21,256 nucleotides of DNA from Porphyromonadaceae bacterium. GTDB taxonomy: Bacteria; Bacteroidota; Bacteroidia; Bacteroidales; Dysgonomonadaceae. The stretch covers positions 1-21,256 of the forward strand of contig DPAC01000174.1 of the NCBI GenBank assembly GCA_003517675.1, given 5' to 3'. Numbering within the stretch: the stretch's first letter is position 1; each line of letters starts with the position of its first letter. A program made the position numbers and the translations under genes. This document shows, one piece after another, positions 14,109-21,256 of the stretch. The notes beneath the pieces are model-generated. The model was not told the DNA's origin and made no database searches. It worked only from the letters and a program-made list of their open reading frames with translations.

Positions 14109-16550
14109 GTGATCTATCCCGATAACTTCGAACAGAAGATTGAGTTCACAAGGGTGCGGCAATTGATCGCCGACCGCTGCTTCAGCCCGCTGGGCAGGGA
14201 GAAGGCGGAGGAGATGCACTTCTCCACCTCGTTCAGCGAGATCGACGCCCTCCTGGCACAGACCGAGGAGTTCGTCCGTATCCTCACGGAGGAGGATGAC
14301 TTCCCCGCGAACCATTTTTTCGATATGCGTCCCGTGTTGCACCGCATCCGCCTGGAAGGCTCCTGGATAGATCAGAGCGCCCTGTTCGAGCTGCACCGGT
14401 CGCTGCAGACCATCAACGCCATCATCGCTTTCCTGCGGCGCGATGAGGAGGACCCCCGTTACCCGCGACTGATGGCGCTGGCCGGTGACATCACAACCCA
14501 TCCCGAGATCACGAAAATGATAGACATCATCCTCGATGACTTTGGCCAGGTAAAGGATCATGCTTCCGCGCGGCTGTCGGAGATACGGCGTGAGCTCACC
14601 TCTGCAGCCAGCAGCATCTCCCGCAGCCTCAACACCATCCTGCGCAAGGCACAGGATGAGGGTTACGTGGAGAAAGATGTGTCACCCAGCATGCGCGACG
14701 GGCGGCTGGTGATACCGGTTAACCCCTCTTTCAAGCGGAAAATAAGGGGAATCGTGCACGACGAGTCGGCATCGGGCAAAACCGTCTTTATTGAGCCGGC
14801 AGAGGTGGTGGAGGCCAACAACCGCATCCGCGAACTGGAGGGGGAGGAACGGCGGGAGATCATCCGTATCCTGGCGGAGTTCACCGCCTGGCTGCGCCCG
14901 CTGCTGCCTGAGCTGCTGCAGTCTTACGAGTTCCTGGCGAAGATCGACCTGATACAGGCCAAAGCGGCTTTTGCCAAACAGATCGGCGCCATCCGCCCAT
15001 CGCTCAGCGACGAACGGCTGATCGACTGGGTGGAGGCAGTGCACCCGCTGCTCTACCTCTCGCTCAAAAAGCAGAACCGCAGGACCGTGCCACTCGATAT
15101 CTCCCTGGAGAGGGAGAACCGTATCCTGGTGATCTCAGGACCCAATGCCGGCGGCAAGTCGGTCTGCCTCAAGACGGTGGGACTGCTGCAGTATATGGTG
15201 CAGTGCGGGCTGCTGATTCCGTTGAAGGAGAACTCCCGCGTGGGAATTTTCAACGATATCTTTATCGATATCGGCGATGAGCAGTCGATCGAGAACGATC
15301 TCTCCACCTACAGCTCCCATCTGATGAACATGAAATATTTCGAGCGGCACTGCAGCGACGGCACACTGCTGCTGATCGATGAGTTCGGCAGCGGCACCGA
15401 GCCCCAGATCGGGGCGGCTATCGCCGAGGCGTTGCTCGACCGGTTCAACAACAAACGCTCCTTTGGTGTCATCACCACCCACTACCAGAACCTGAAACAC
15501 TATGCCCACGAACATGAGGGGGTGGTGAATGGAGCCATGCTTTACGACCGCCACGAGATGCAACCCCTCTTCCGCCTCTCCATCGGTAACCCCGGCAGCT
15601 CTTTCGCGGTGGAGATCGCCCGTAAGATCGGCCTTCCCGAAGAGGTGATTGCTCATGCGTCGGAGATCGTGGGGAGTGAATACATCAACATGGACAAGTA
15701 CCTCCTTGACATTGCCCGCGACAAGCGCTACTGGGAACGGAAGCGGGATGAGGTGCGGCGTGAGCGGAAGCGACTGGAGAAGGCGGCCATGAAGTACGAA
15801 GCCGACCTGGAGGTGATTGCCAGACAGAAGAAGGAGATCCTGGCAGAAGCCAGGCAGCAGGCAGAACAGCTTTTGGCGGAGAGCAACGTACGCATCGAGC
15901 AGACCATCCGCGAGATCAAGGAGGCGAAAGCGGAACGGGAAGCAACACTCAGGATACGCAGTGAGCTGAGAGGATTTCGCGAACGGGTGGGTGAGACCGG
16001 CAAGGAAGAGACAACAACCGGATCGCTGCAAACTACACCTAAGAAGGTGAAGCAGAAAACCACAGCTCCGGCAGTAAAACAACCAGCCAAAGAGGAATTG
16101 CCCGGGGTGGGGGATGCCGTTCGGTTAAAAGGGCAGACCAATGTGGGTGAGATCATGGAGGTGAGCGGCAAGAAAGCCACTGTGGCCTTCGGCATGATCA
16201 AATTGTCCCTTCCCCTGGAGAAGCTGGAGAAAGTGAGCAACAACCAGCTCAAACGGGAGCAGAAAGCATCCAACACCCGTGACCTGATCCATGAGCGCAA
16301 GCTCACATTCAAGCAGGATATCGATGTGCGGGGAATGCGTGGCGACGAAGCACTCCAGGCGGTGATCTACTTTATCGACGATGCCATCCAGCTGGGAGTC
16401 TCCCGCGTACGCATCCTGCACGGCACCGGAACCGGCGCCCTGCGACAGGTCATCCGTGAATACCTGGCTACTGTAAATGGTGTGAGTCACTTCGCGGATG
16501 AGCATGTGCAGTTTGGTGGCGCCGGCATCACTGTGATCGACCTGGAATGA
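14109..16550 (+). CDS. mutS2: Endonuclease MutS2
   Basis: MutS-family ATPase with a C-terminal Smr nuclease domain, linked in other bacteria to recombination control and rescue of collided ribosomes. The GTG at 14109 gives an N-terminus (M)IYPDNFEQKIEF that matches my recollection of Bacteroides MutS2 (MIYPQNFEQKIGF). The frame is open back to a TTG at 14055, but that overlaps the predicted promoter. Of 813 residues, the core and clamp region occupy about 1-325. The ATPase follows, with Walker A GPNAGGKS at 344-351 and Walker B LLLIDEFGSGTEP with the Asp-Glu pair at 424-425. A charged coiled coil lies at about 535-625, and the Smr domain at about 737-813 carries DVRG (739-742) and HGTGTG (771-776). 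Domain I of mismatch-repair MutS is absent, as expected. Complete and intact. Confidence 0.95.
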   Translation: MIYPDNFEQKIEFTRVRQLIADRCFSPLGREKAEEMHFSTSFSEIDALLAQTEEFVRILTEEDDFPANHFFDMRPVLHRIRLEGSWIDQSALFELHRSLQTINAIIAFLRRDEEDPRYPRLMALAGDITTHPEITKMIDIILDDFGQVKDHASARLSEIRRELTSAASSISRSLNTILRKAQDEGYVEKDVSPSMRDGRLVIPVNPSFKRKIRGIVHDESASGKTVFIEPAEVVEANNRIRELEGEERREIIRILAEFTAWLRPLLPELLQSYEFLAKIDLIQAKAAFAKQIGAIRPSLSDERLIDWVEAVHPLLYLSLKKQNRRTVPLDISLERENRILVISGPNAGGKSVCLKTVGLLQYMVQCGLLIPLKENSRVGIFNDIFIDIGDEQSIENDLSTYSSHLMNMKYFERHCSDGTLLLIDEFGSGTEPQIGAAIAEALLDRFNNKRSFGVITTHYQNLKHYAHEHEGVVNGAMLYDRHEMQPLFRLSIGNPGSSFAVEIARKIGLPEEVIAHASEIVGSEYINMDKYLLDIARDKRYWERKRDEVRRERKRLEKAAMKYEADLEVIARQKKEILAEARQQAEQLLAESNVRIEQTIREIKEAKAEREATLRIRSELRGFRERVGETGKEETTTGSLQTTPKKVKQKTTAPAVKQPAKEELPGVGDAVRLKGQTNVGEIMEVSGKKATVAFGMIKLSLPLEKLEKVSNNQLKREQKASNTRDLIHERKLTFKQDIDVRGMRGDEALQAVIYFIDDAIQLGVSRVRILHGTGTGALRQVIREYLATVNGVSHFADEHVQFGGAGITVIDLE

Positions 16551-16687
16551 CATGCTTTTTGGGTGGCTACCACCGCGTTACTCCATCTTTTGTATGATGG
16601 TCAACAAGTGTTACTGCCCGATGTGATCACTGATATCAACCGTTCAACAACAGAAAAAAATATATTTACGTATGAAACGAGCATGAA

Positions 16688-16710
16688 CATGTTTTACACA
16701 CAAGAACATG
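16688..16710 (+). other. Hairpin in the leader of the NagB-like gene
   Basis: CATGTTTT (16688-16695) and AGAACATG (16703-16710) can pair as an 8-bp stem with one G-U wobble and a 7-base loop. The GAACATG core also occurs as a direct repeat (16685-16691 and 16704-16710). It lies in the 208-bp gap after mutS2; a weak -7-like TATATTTA is at 16661-16668. Confidence 0.35.
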
Positions 16711-16726
16711 ATTACCGCGAGTTCCA

Positions 16727-16740
16727 TACACTATAGTGTA
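16727..16740. promoter_or_regulatory. Perfect 14-bp palindrome, candidate operator
   Basis: TACACTATAGTGTA at 16727-16740 equals its own reverse complement. It ends 18 bp before the ATG at 16759. Such a site fits a dimeric helix-turn-helix repressor or activator, but no regulator gene lies nearby and the binding protein is unknown. Confidence 0.45.
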
Positions 16741-16758
16741 AACAAATAAAATAATCGT

Positions 16759-18744
16759 ATGAAACTAGACCTGAGTTCACAAATCACGCTCGATCGCGTG
16801 CCGAAGAAGTACTACAAGCCGGAAAACGATTTTGAGGAATACAACCTCTCACGTTACGAAAAACTGCCTGTCGCAATCTATGAAGATGCCCATGGGGCTG
16901 CAAAGGAGATTGCCAAAGAGATCATTCGCGAGATGTTGCAGAAGCAACAACAGGGAAAACCTTTTGTGCTGGGTATCAGCGGCGGTGTATCGCCGGTTCC
17001 TGTATATGAAGAGCTGGTGAAACAACACAAAGAGGGTGGGGTCAGCTTCCGTAACCTGGTGACTTTCAATACCTATGAATTTTACCCGGTGCTCGATTTT
17101 GCCTTCAGCAACCTGCAGATGCTGAAAGATGTATTCCTCGATCACATTGATATGGATCCTGCCAATATCTTCTCACCCGATGCAACGGCAGAGAAAGATT
17201 TGATAGGCGAAAAATGCGAGGCGTATGAAGAGAGCCTTAGACAGAAAGGTGGATTCGACTATCTGCTGCTGGGACTTGGTAGCAAGGGGAACTTGGGATT
17301 CAACATGCCGGGAAGTAGCCTCCACTCACAGACTCGATTGGTGGTGCTCGATGGTGACTCGCGCAAGGATATTGCCCGTAACTTCGGATCACTCGACAAG
17401 GTGCCGGTGAGTGCCATCACCATTGGACTCTATGACATGATGAATGCCCGCAAGATTGCCCTGATAGCCTGGAATGAACAAAAAGCGGAGAGCATCCGCG
17501 ACATCGTGGAGGGGCCTGTGAGCGACATGGTGCCGGGATCCATCCTGCAAACCCATCCTGAAACCACAGTCTATATAGACTTGGCTGCAGCTTCCAGCCT
17601 GACACGCATCAGCCACCCCTGGCTGGTGACAAACTGCGAGTGGACCAGTAAGCTGATCCGCCGTGCCATCGTATGGCTCTGCGGTCTGGTGGATAAGCCG
17701 ATCCTGAAGCTGACCAACAAGGACTACAATGACAATGGATTGAGTGAACTGATCACCCTCTACGGCTCAGCCTATAATGTCAATATCAAGATCTTCAATG
17801 ATCTGCAGCATACCATTACCGGATGGCCCGGCGGTAAGCCCGAGGCAGATGATACCTACCGCCCCGAGCGGGCCAAACCCTATCCCAAAAGGGTGATCAT
17901 CTTTAGCCCCCATCCCGATGATGATGTGATCTCCATGGGGGGTACTTTCCAGCGACTGGTGAGTCAGGGCCACGAGGTACACGTGGCGTACCAGACCTCC
18001 GGCAACATTGCCGTGGGTGATGAGGAGGTGATCCGTTACATCTCCGTACTGAACAGCTTGAGCAAGAAGTTCACCCCCGAAAACCGGGATCTGCTGGAGA
18101 AGTGTGAGCGCATTCGCAGATACCTGCTCTACGAGAAAACCAATGAAGATATCGATACGCCTGACATCCTCTTCATCAAGAGTCGGATCCGCCGCGAAGA
18201 GGCACGCTTGGCCGACCGGTATGTGGGACTTTCTGAGGAGTACGTTCATTTCCTCGACCTGCCTTTCTACGAGACCGGTAAGGTGAAGAAAAACCCCATC
18301 GGTGAGAGAGATGTGATGATTGTGAAGGATTTCATTGAGACCATTAAACCCCATCAGATCTATGTGGCGGGCGACCTGGCCGATCCGCATGGCACACACA
18401 AGGTCTGTCTCGATTCCATCCTTGCGGCCGTCGATCTGATGAAAGAGGAGGAGTGGTTCAAGGATTGTCGCATCTGGATGTATCGCGGTGCATGGATGGA
18501 GTGGGAGATCGATCACATCGAGATGGCCGTTCCTCTCTCTCCCGAAGAGCTGCGTCAGAAACGTAACGCTATCCTCCGCCACCAGTCGCAGATGGAGAGC
18601 GCTCCATTCCTGGGCGACGATGAGCGGCTCTTCTGGCAGCGGTCGGAAGAACGCAACCGCACCACTGCCGATACTTACTGGAAGCTGGGGTTGGCCTCCT
18701 ACGAGGCGATAGAGGCTTTCGTGGAGTATCTCCCGGTGCCGTGA
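16759..18744 (+). CDS. NagB-like domain fused to PIG-L (LmbE) deacetylase domain
   Basis: A 661-residue cytoplasmic fusion usually annotated as glucosamine-6-phosphate deaminase in Bacteroidetes. The N-terminal half (about 35-290) has the NagB/6-phosphogluconolactonase fold, aligning well with E. coli NagB (PFVLGISGGVSPVPVYEELV and VSFRNLVTFN). The four catalytic positions are changed: D72 is Tyr 106, D141 is Lys 176, H143 is Asn 178 and E148 is Met 183. The C-terminal half (about 377-600) is a PIG-L type zinc deacetylase with SPHPDDDVISMGG (H385, D387, D388) and DPHGTHKVC (H544, H547), so the metal site looks intact. Deacetylation of an N-acetylglucosamine derivative is plausible; deaminase activity is doubtful. 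It stands alone between mutS2 and a strong terminator, with a palindrome before its start. Confidence 0.85.
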   Translation: MKLDLSSQITLDRVPKKYYKPENDFEEYNLSRYEKLPVAIYEDAHGAAKEIAKEIIREMLQKQQQGKPFVLGISGGVSPVPVYEELVKQHKEGGVSFRNLVTFNTYEFYPVLDFAFSNLQMLKDVFLDHIDMDPANIFSPDATAEKDLIGEKCEAYEESLRQKGGFDYLLLGLGSKGNLGFNMPGSSLHSQTRLVVLDGDSRKDIARNFGSLDKVPVSAITIGLYDMMNARKIALIAWNEQKAESIRDIVEGPVSDMVPGSILQTHPETTVYIDLAAASSLTRISHPWLVTNCEWTSKLIRRAIVWLCGLVDKPILKLTNKDYNDNGLSELITLYGSAYNVNIKIFNDLQHTITGWPGGKPEADDTYRPERAKPYPKRVIIFSPHPDDDVISMGGTFQRLVSQGHEVHVAYQTSGNIAVGDEEVIRYISVLNSLSKKFTPENRDLLEKCERIRRYLLYEKTNEDIDTPDILFIKSRIRREEARLADRYVGLSEEYVHFLDLPFYETGKVKKNPIGERDVMIVKDFIETIKPHQIYVAGDLADPHGTHKVCLDSILAAVDLMKEEEWFKDCRIWMYRGAWMEWEIDHIEMAVPLSPEELRQKRNAILRHQSQMESAPFLGDDERLFWQRSEERNRTTADTYWKLGLASYEAIEAFVEYLPVP

Positions 18745-18765
18745 GCCAGGCATCTGAATGATTCG

Positions 18766-18802
18766 AAGACTGCTCCTGTTTGTAGAGGCAGTCTTTTTTT
18801 TT
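18766..18802 (+). terminator. Intrinsic terminator after the NagB-like/PIG-L gene
   Basis: AAGACTGC (18766-18773) pairs with GCAGTCTT (18788-18795). The outer stem encloses a partly paired 14-base loop, and nine T's run from 18794 to 18802. It starts 22 bp after the stop codon. Confidence 0.88.
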
Positions 18803-18922
18803 GACTTGACATCTTAACTCTCCCATGGTGAGGGTTCTTTCCACTGGCGCTGTTTTATATCTGCTTTTCTGGGAAGATTTGGAAAAATGTTGTATATTGT
18901 GGCCCATATTTTAACGAGGAAG

Positions 18923-19312
18923 ATGTCGAAAGAAAAATTTCATATCGAATTCCTGATGGGAAACGCAACCCAAAACAGTTTGTGGCGCATGATCAGTCAG
19001 ATTGACGGGCTCTCCGAATGGTTCGCCGATGAAGTGGTGATGGACGAAACCGAGACGCGATACACGTTCCTCTGGGGCAAATCGTCGAACGAGGCAGAGA
19101 TCATCTCCAGTAAACCTCAATCGCTCATCCGCTATCATTGGCTCGATGAGGAGGATCAGAACGTTTATTTCGAGTTTATCCTGCACAAGCTTGACCTTTC
19201 GGGTGAAATGACACTCGAGGTTACCGACTTTGCCGAGCCGGATGAAAAGGGTGATGCCATTGCTCTCTGGGAGACGCAGGTGGATCTCCTCAAAAGGCGT
19301 CTCGGCGTCTGA
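18923..19312 (+). CDS. START-like domain protein
   Basis: Small cytoplasmic protein of 129 residues with a START/AHSA1-like helix-grip fold, presumed to bind a hydrophobic ligand or a protein partner; no enzyme activity can be assigned. The ATG at 18923 follows GAGGAAG and begins MSKEKFHIEF, as in Bacteroides homologues I recall. An earlier TTG or ATG around 18887 would only add an unconserved stretch. Recognisable parts are LWRMISQIDGLSEWFADEV near the start, the strands YTFLWGKSSNEAEII and IRYHWLDEEDQNVYFEF, the DFAEPDE loop and a C-terminal amphipathic helix ALWETQVDLLKRRLGV. The LptF/G-like gene begins 121 bp downstream but has its own -7 box. There is no signal peptide or membrane segment. 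Confidence 0.78.
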   Translation: MSKEKFHIEFLMGNATQNSLWRMISQIDGLSEWFADEVVMDETETRYTFLWGKSSNEAEIISSKPQSLIRYHWLDEEDQNVYFEFILHKLDLSGEMTLEVTDFAEPDEKGDAIALWETQVDLLKRRLGV

Positions 19313-19388
19313 TCCACCCCGTAGCAGTAGCGGAATCTCTTTAATCATCTTTACATTTCTGAAACCACAATTCTCCGTTTGATTTTAC

Positions 19389-19396
19389 TATCTTTG
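19389..19396 (+). promoter_or_regulatory. -7 promoter element of the LptF/G-like gene
   Basis: TATCTTTG matches TAnnTTTG exactly and lies 37 bp before the ATG at 19434. No good TTTG is seen at the correct distance upstream, so only the -7 box is claimed. Confidence 0.45.
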
Positions 19397-19433
19397 TGAT
19401 CAAATCGCACAAATTCTCTTTTCTTCACGACGG

Positions 19434-21256
19434 ATGAATAGATTGATCCACATAAAGCGGTTGTACAGGTATATCCTGACAACCTTTATCCCGCTTTTCC
19501 TGATGACCTTCGCCATCTGCCTCTTCCTGGTGCTGATGCAGTTCCTCTGGAAATATGTGGAGGATATGGTAGGCAAGGGGCTGGAAATCAACATTATCGG
19601 CGAGATGTTCCTGTATGCCGCCCTCAACCTGATCCCCCTGGCACTCCCTCTTGCCATCCTTTTGGCATCTCTCATGGTCTTTGGGAATATGGGTGAAAAC
19701 CTGGAGCTGCTCGCCATCAAATCGGCAGGCATACCCCTGCTCAGGACCATGAAGCCTCTCATCATCCTCATCACCTTCATCAGCGTGGGCGCTTTCTTCT
19801 TCCAGAACAACGCCATCCCCACCATCCAGACCAAGTTCTACTCACTGTTGATCTCCATCAGACAGGCATCACCCGAGCTGGATGTGCCGGAGGGGGTCTT
19901 TTATAAAGAGATCGATGGCTATAACCTCTACGTGGGCAGGAAAGATCAGAAAACAGGAATGCTGTACAACGTGCTGATCTATGACGTGGCCAGCGGATTC
20001 AACAACATGGCGGTAATCATCTGCGATTCAGCAGAGATGAGCATGACCGAAGACAAGACCATGCTCATCTTCACCATGTATAGCGGACAACAGTTTCAGA
20101 ATTTTACCCAGGGGGCATCATCCCGCAATCGTGCGGACTTCGTTCCCTATGCCCGGGAGAACTTCGACACCAAGACCATGATGATCGCCTACGATGCCAA
20201 CTTCAACCGGATGGGCGAGGAGGCAATCGAAGGGAGCTCCACCAGTAATTATGTCTCTAAGAACCTGTCGCAACTGACCTCTTCAATCGACTCCATGTCG
20301 GTGATCCTCGACAGTGTAAACCAGGTGGACAGAAAGCTGATGAAAAACTACTCCCATCTCTCATTCCGGAACAGCTATCCCCCGGATCAGAAAGATTCAC
20401 TGATCATGGCCGTTCGCACCGGAAAAGTGGAGGTGGAGGTGCCAAGACCCGACACCCTGCTTCAGTCGATGGATCTGAACAAACGGTCATCCATCCTGCA
20501 AAGCGCGTTTCAAAAAGCGGAGAACAACAGCAACGAGTTTCTGTTCCGCTCACTTAACAAGACCACCACACAGAAAACAATCAACCGTCACTGGGTGGAG
20601 TGGCACCGTAAATTCACCATCCCTTTCACCTGCCTTATCTTCTTCTTTATTGGAGCGCCCCTGGGATCTATCGTGCGCAAGGGCGGTTTGGGGACCCCCA
20701 TTGTGATCTCGGTGATCCTCTTCATCATCTACTACATCGTGGACAACGTGGGCTACAAGATGACCCGTGATGGCGTTTGGGTACATTGGTTCGGCATGTG
20801 GTTCAGCTCGTTCATCCTGCTGCCCATTGGCGTGTTTCTTACCTACAAGGCGATGAACGATTCGGTGATCATGAATGCCGATACCTATACACAGTTCTTA
20901 CGGCGCCTCCTCTTCATCCGCGAGAAACGCTCCTATCCGGTCAAGAACGTGGTGATCGACCAGCCTGATTACCCGGTCATCATCGGGATGCTGGGCGAGA
21001 TTGCAGCGGATGTGAACCATATACTGGAGAAATACAATGGTTTCACCTACAGGGATTATTGGATCAATGATGGCTATGAACAGGCGTTGCGTGCACTCAA
21101 GAGCAAGATAGAGATCACGCTCACCCAGGTCTCCAATGCACATGACCTCGACATTCTGGCCAAGGCGGAGGAGTTCCCCGTGCTGATCAGCAACGTGCGG
21201 ATCTTCAGACCCGGCTCGCTGCCGGCACGAATGGCGATGGTGCTTTTCCCGGTCGG
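19434..21256 (+). CDS. YjgP/YjgQ (LptF/LptG) family permease, partial at right edge
   Basis: Inner-membrane subunit of the type that, with LptB, extracts lipopolysaccharide for transport to the outer membrane. The ATG at 19434 opens 607 codons to the window edge without a stop. Hydrophobic segments at about 10-30, 55-80 and 100-123 are followed by a periplasmic domain (about 125-385), then the conserved second membrane block with WHRKFTIPFTCLIFFFIGAP and LGSIVRKGGLGTPIVIS (about 387-425) and segments up to about 470. From about 471 onward there is a soluble extension of at least 135 residues, absent from E. coli LptF and LptG (about 360 residues). Early motifs NRLIHIKRLYRYILTTFIPL and LELLAIKSAGIPLLR are typical. 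LptF and LptG cannot be told apart here. Confidence 0.9.
   Translation, partial: MNRLIHIKRLYRYILTTFIPLFLMTFAICLFLVLMQFLWKYVEDMVGKGLEINIIGEMFLYAALNLIPLALPLAILLASLMVFGNMGENLELLAIKSAGIPLLRTMKPLIILITFISVGAFFFQNNAIPTIQTKFYSLLISIRQASPELDVPEGVFYKEIDGYNLYVGRKDQKTGMLYNVLIYDVASGFNNMAVIICDSAEMSMTEDKTMLIFTMYSGQQFQNFTQGASSRNRADFVPYARENFDTKTMMIAYDANFNRMGEEAIEGSSTSNYVSKNLSQLTSSIDSMSVILDSVNQVDRKLMKNYSHLSFRNSYPPDQKDSLIMAVRTGKVEVEVPRPDTLLQSMDLNKRSSILQSAFQKAENNSNEFLFRSLNKTTTQKTINRHWVEWHRKFTIPFTCLIFFFIGAPLGSIVRKGGLGTPIVISVILFIIYYIVDNVGYKMTRDGVWVHWFGMWFSSFILLPIGVFLTYKAMNDSVIMNADTYTQFLRRLLFIREKRSYPVKNVVIDQPDYPVIIGMLGEIAADVNHILEKYNGFTYRDYWINDGYEQALRALKSKIEITLTQVSNAHDLDILAKAEEFPVLISNVRIFRPGSLPARMAMVLFPV

Noticed and set aside
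15135..16082. Open frame of 315 codons on the minus strand
   Set aside because: It is antisense to the MutS2 ATPase and coiled-coil region; the sense product is certain.
16561..16573. GGTGG/CCACC hairpin shortly after the mutS2 stop
   Set aside because: It has a 5-bp stem with no T-run downstream, so I do not call it a terminator.
17767..18753. Open frame of 328 codons on the minus strand
   Set aside because: It lies wholly opposite the PIG-L half of the NagB-like fusion, whose motifs and family match are clear. The antisense product resembles nothing I know.
1..21256. CRISPR arrays, insertion sequences or rRNA
   Set aside because: No regularly spaced direct repeats, transposase-like frames, terminal inverted repeats or rRNA signatures were seen.

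Overview
The window reads as a chromosome segment of a Bacteroidetes, most likely order Bacteroidales. The evidence is SusC/SusD pairs, FecR-type anti-sigma and ECF sigma genes, a MutS2 whose N-terminus matches Bacteroides homologues, a 660-residue NagB-like/PIG-L fusion typical of the phylum, and several promoters of the Bacteroidetes type (TTTG, about 18-21 bp, TAnnTTTG). Mid-range GC suggests a Dysgonomonadaceae/Porphyromonadaceae-like member, but the genus cannot be fixed from sequence alone.

Layout. (1) 1-2572, minus strand: an mlaE-mlaF-mlaD (MCE) lipid-transport operon with its own promoter; the mlaD-like gene runs off the left edge. (2) 2855-13736, plus strand: a polysaccharide utilisation locus (PUL): ECF sigma factor, FecR-type anti-sigma factor, SusC-like TonB-dependent transporter with an N-terminal STN signalling domain, SusD-like lipoprotein, a SusE/F-like surface glycan-binding lipoprotein, a GH30 glycoside hydrolase lipoprotein, and a second surface lipoprotein, closed by a strong intrinsic terminator. 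(3) 13882-14108: a tRNA with CAU anticodon on the minus strand and tightly packed divergent promoters. (4) 14109-16550: mutS2. (5) 16759-18744: a NagB-like domain fused to a PIG-L deacetylase domain, ended by an intrinsic terminator. (6) 18923-end: a small START-like protein and a YjgP/YjgQ (LptF/LptG) permease cut by the right edge.

How the genes work together. The PUL looks self-regulating. Substrate binding by SusC would signal through its STN domain to the periplasmic part of FecR, which releases the ECF sigma factor to drive the locus. The sole hydrolase is a GH30 of the type that cleaves beta-1,6-glucan in Bacteroides, so fungal or yeast wall beta-1,6-glucan is the best guess for the substrate. 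The mla genes and the LptF/G-like permease both concern outer-membrane lipid traffic but sit at opposite ends and are not linked here.

The most unusual observations are the loss of all four catalytic positions in the NagB-like domain while the fused deacetylase site is intact, a T-loop with positions 54 and 58 swapped in the CAU tRNA, and a perfect 14-bp palindrome just upstream of the NagB-like gene.
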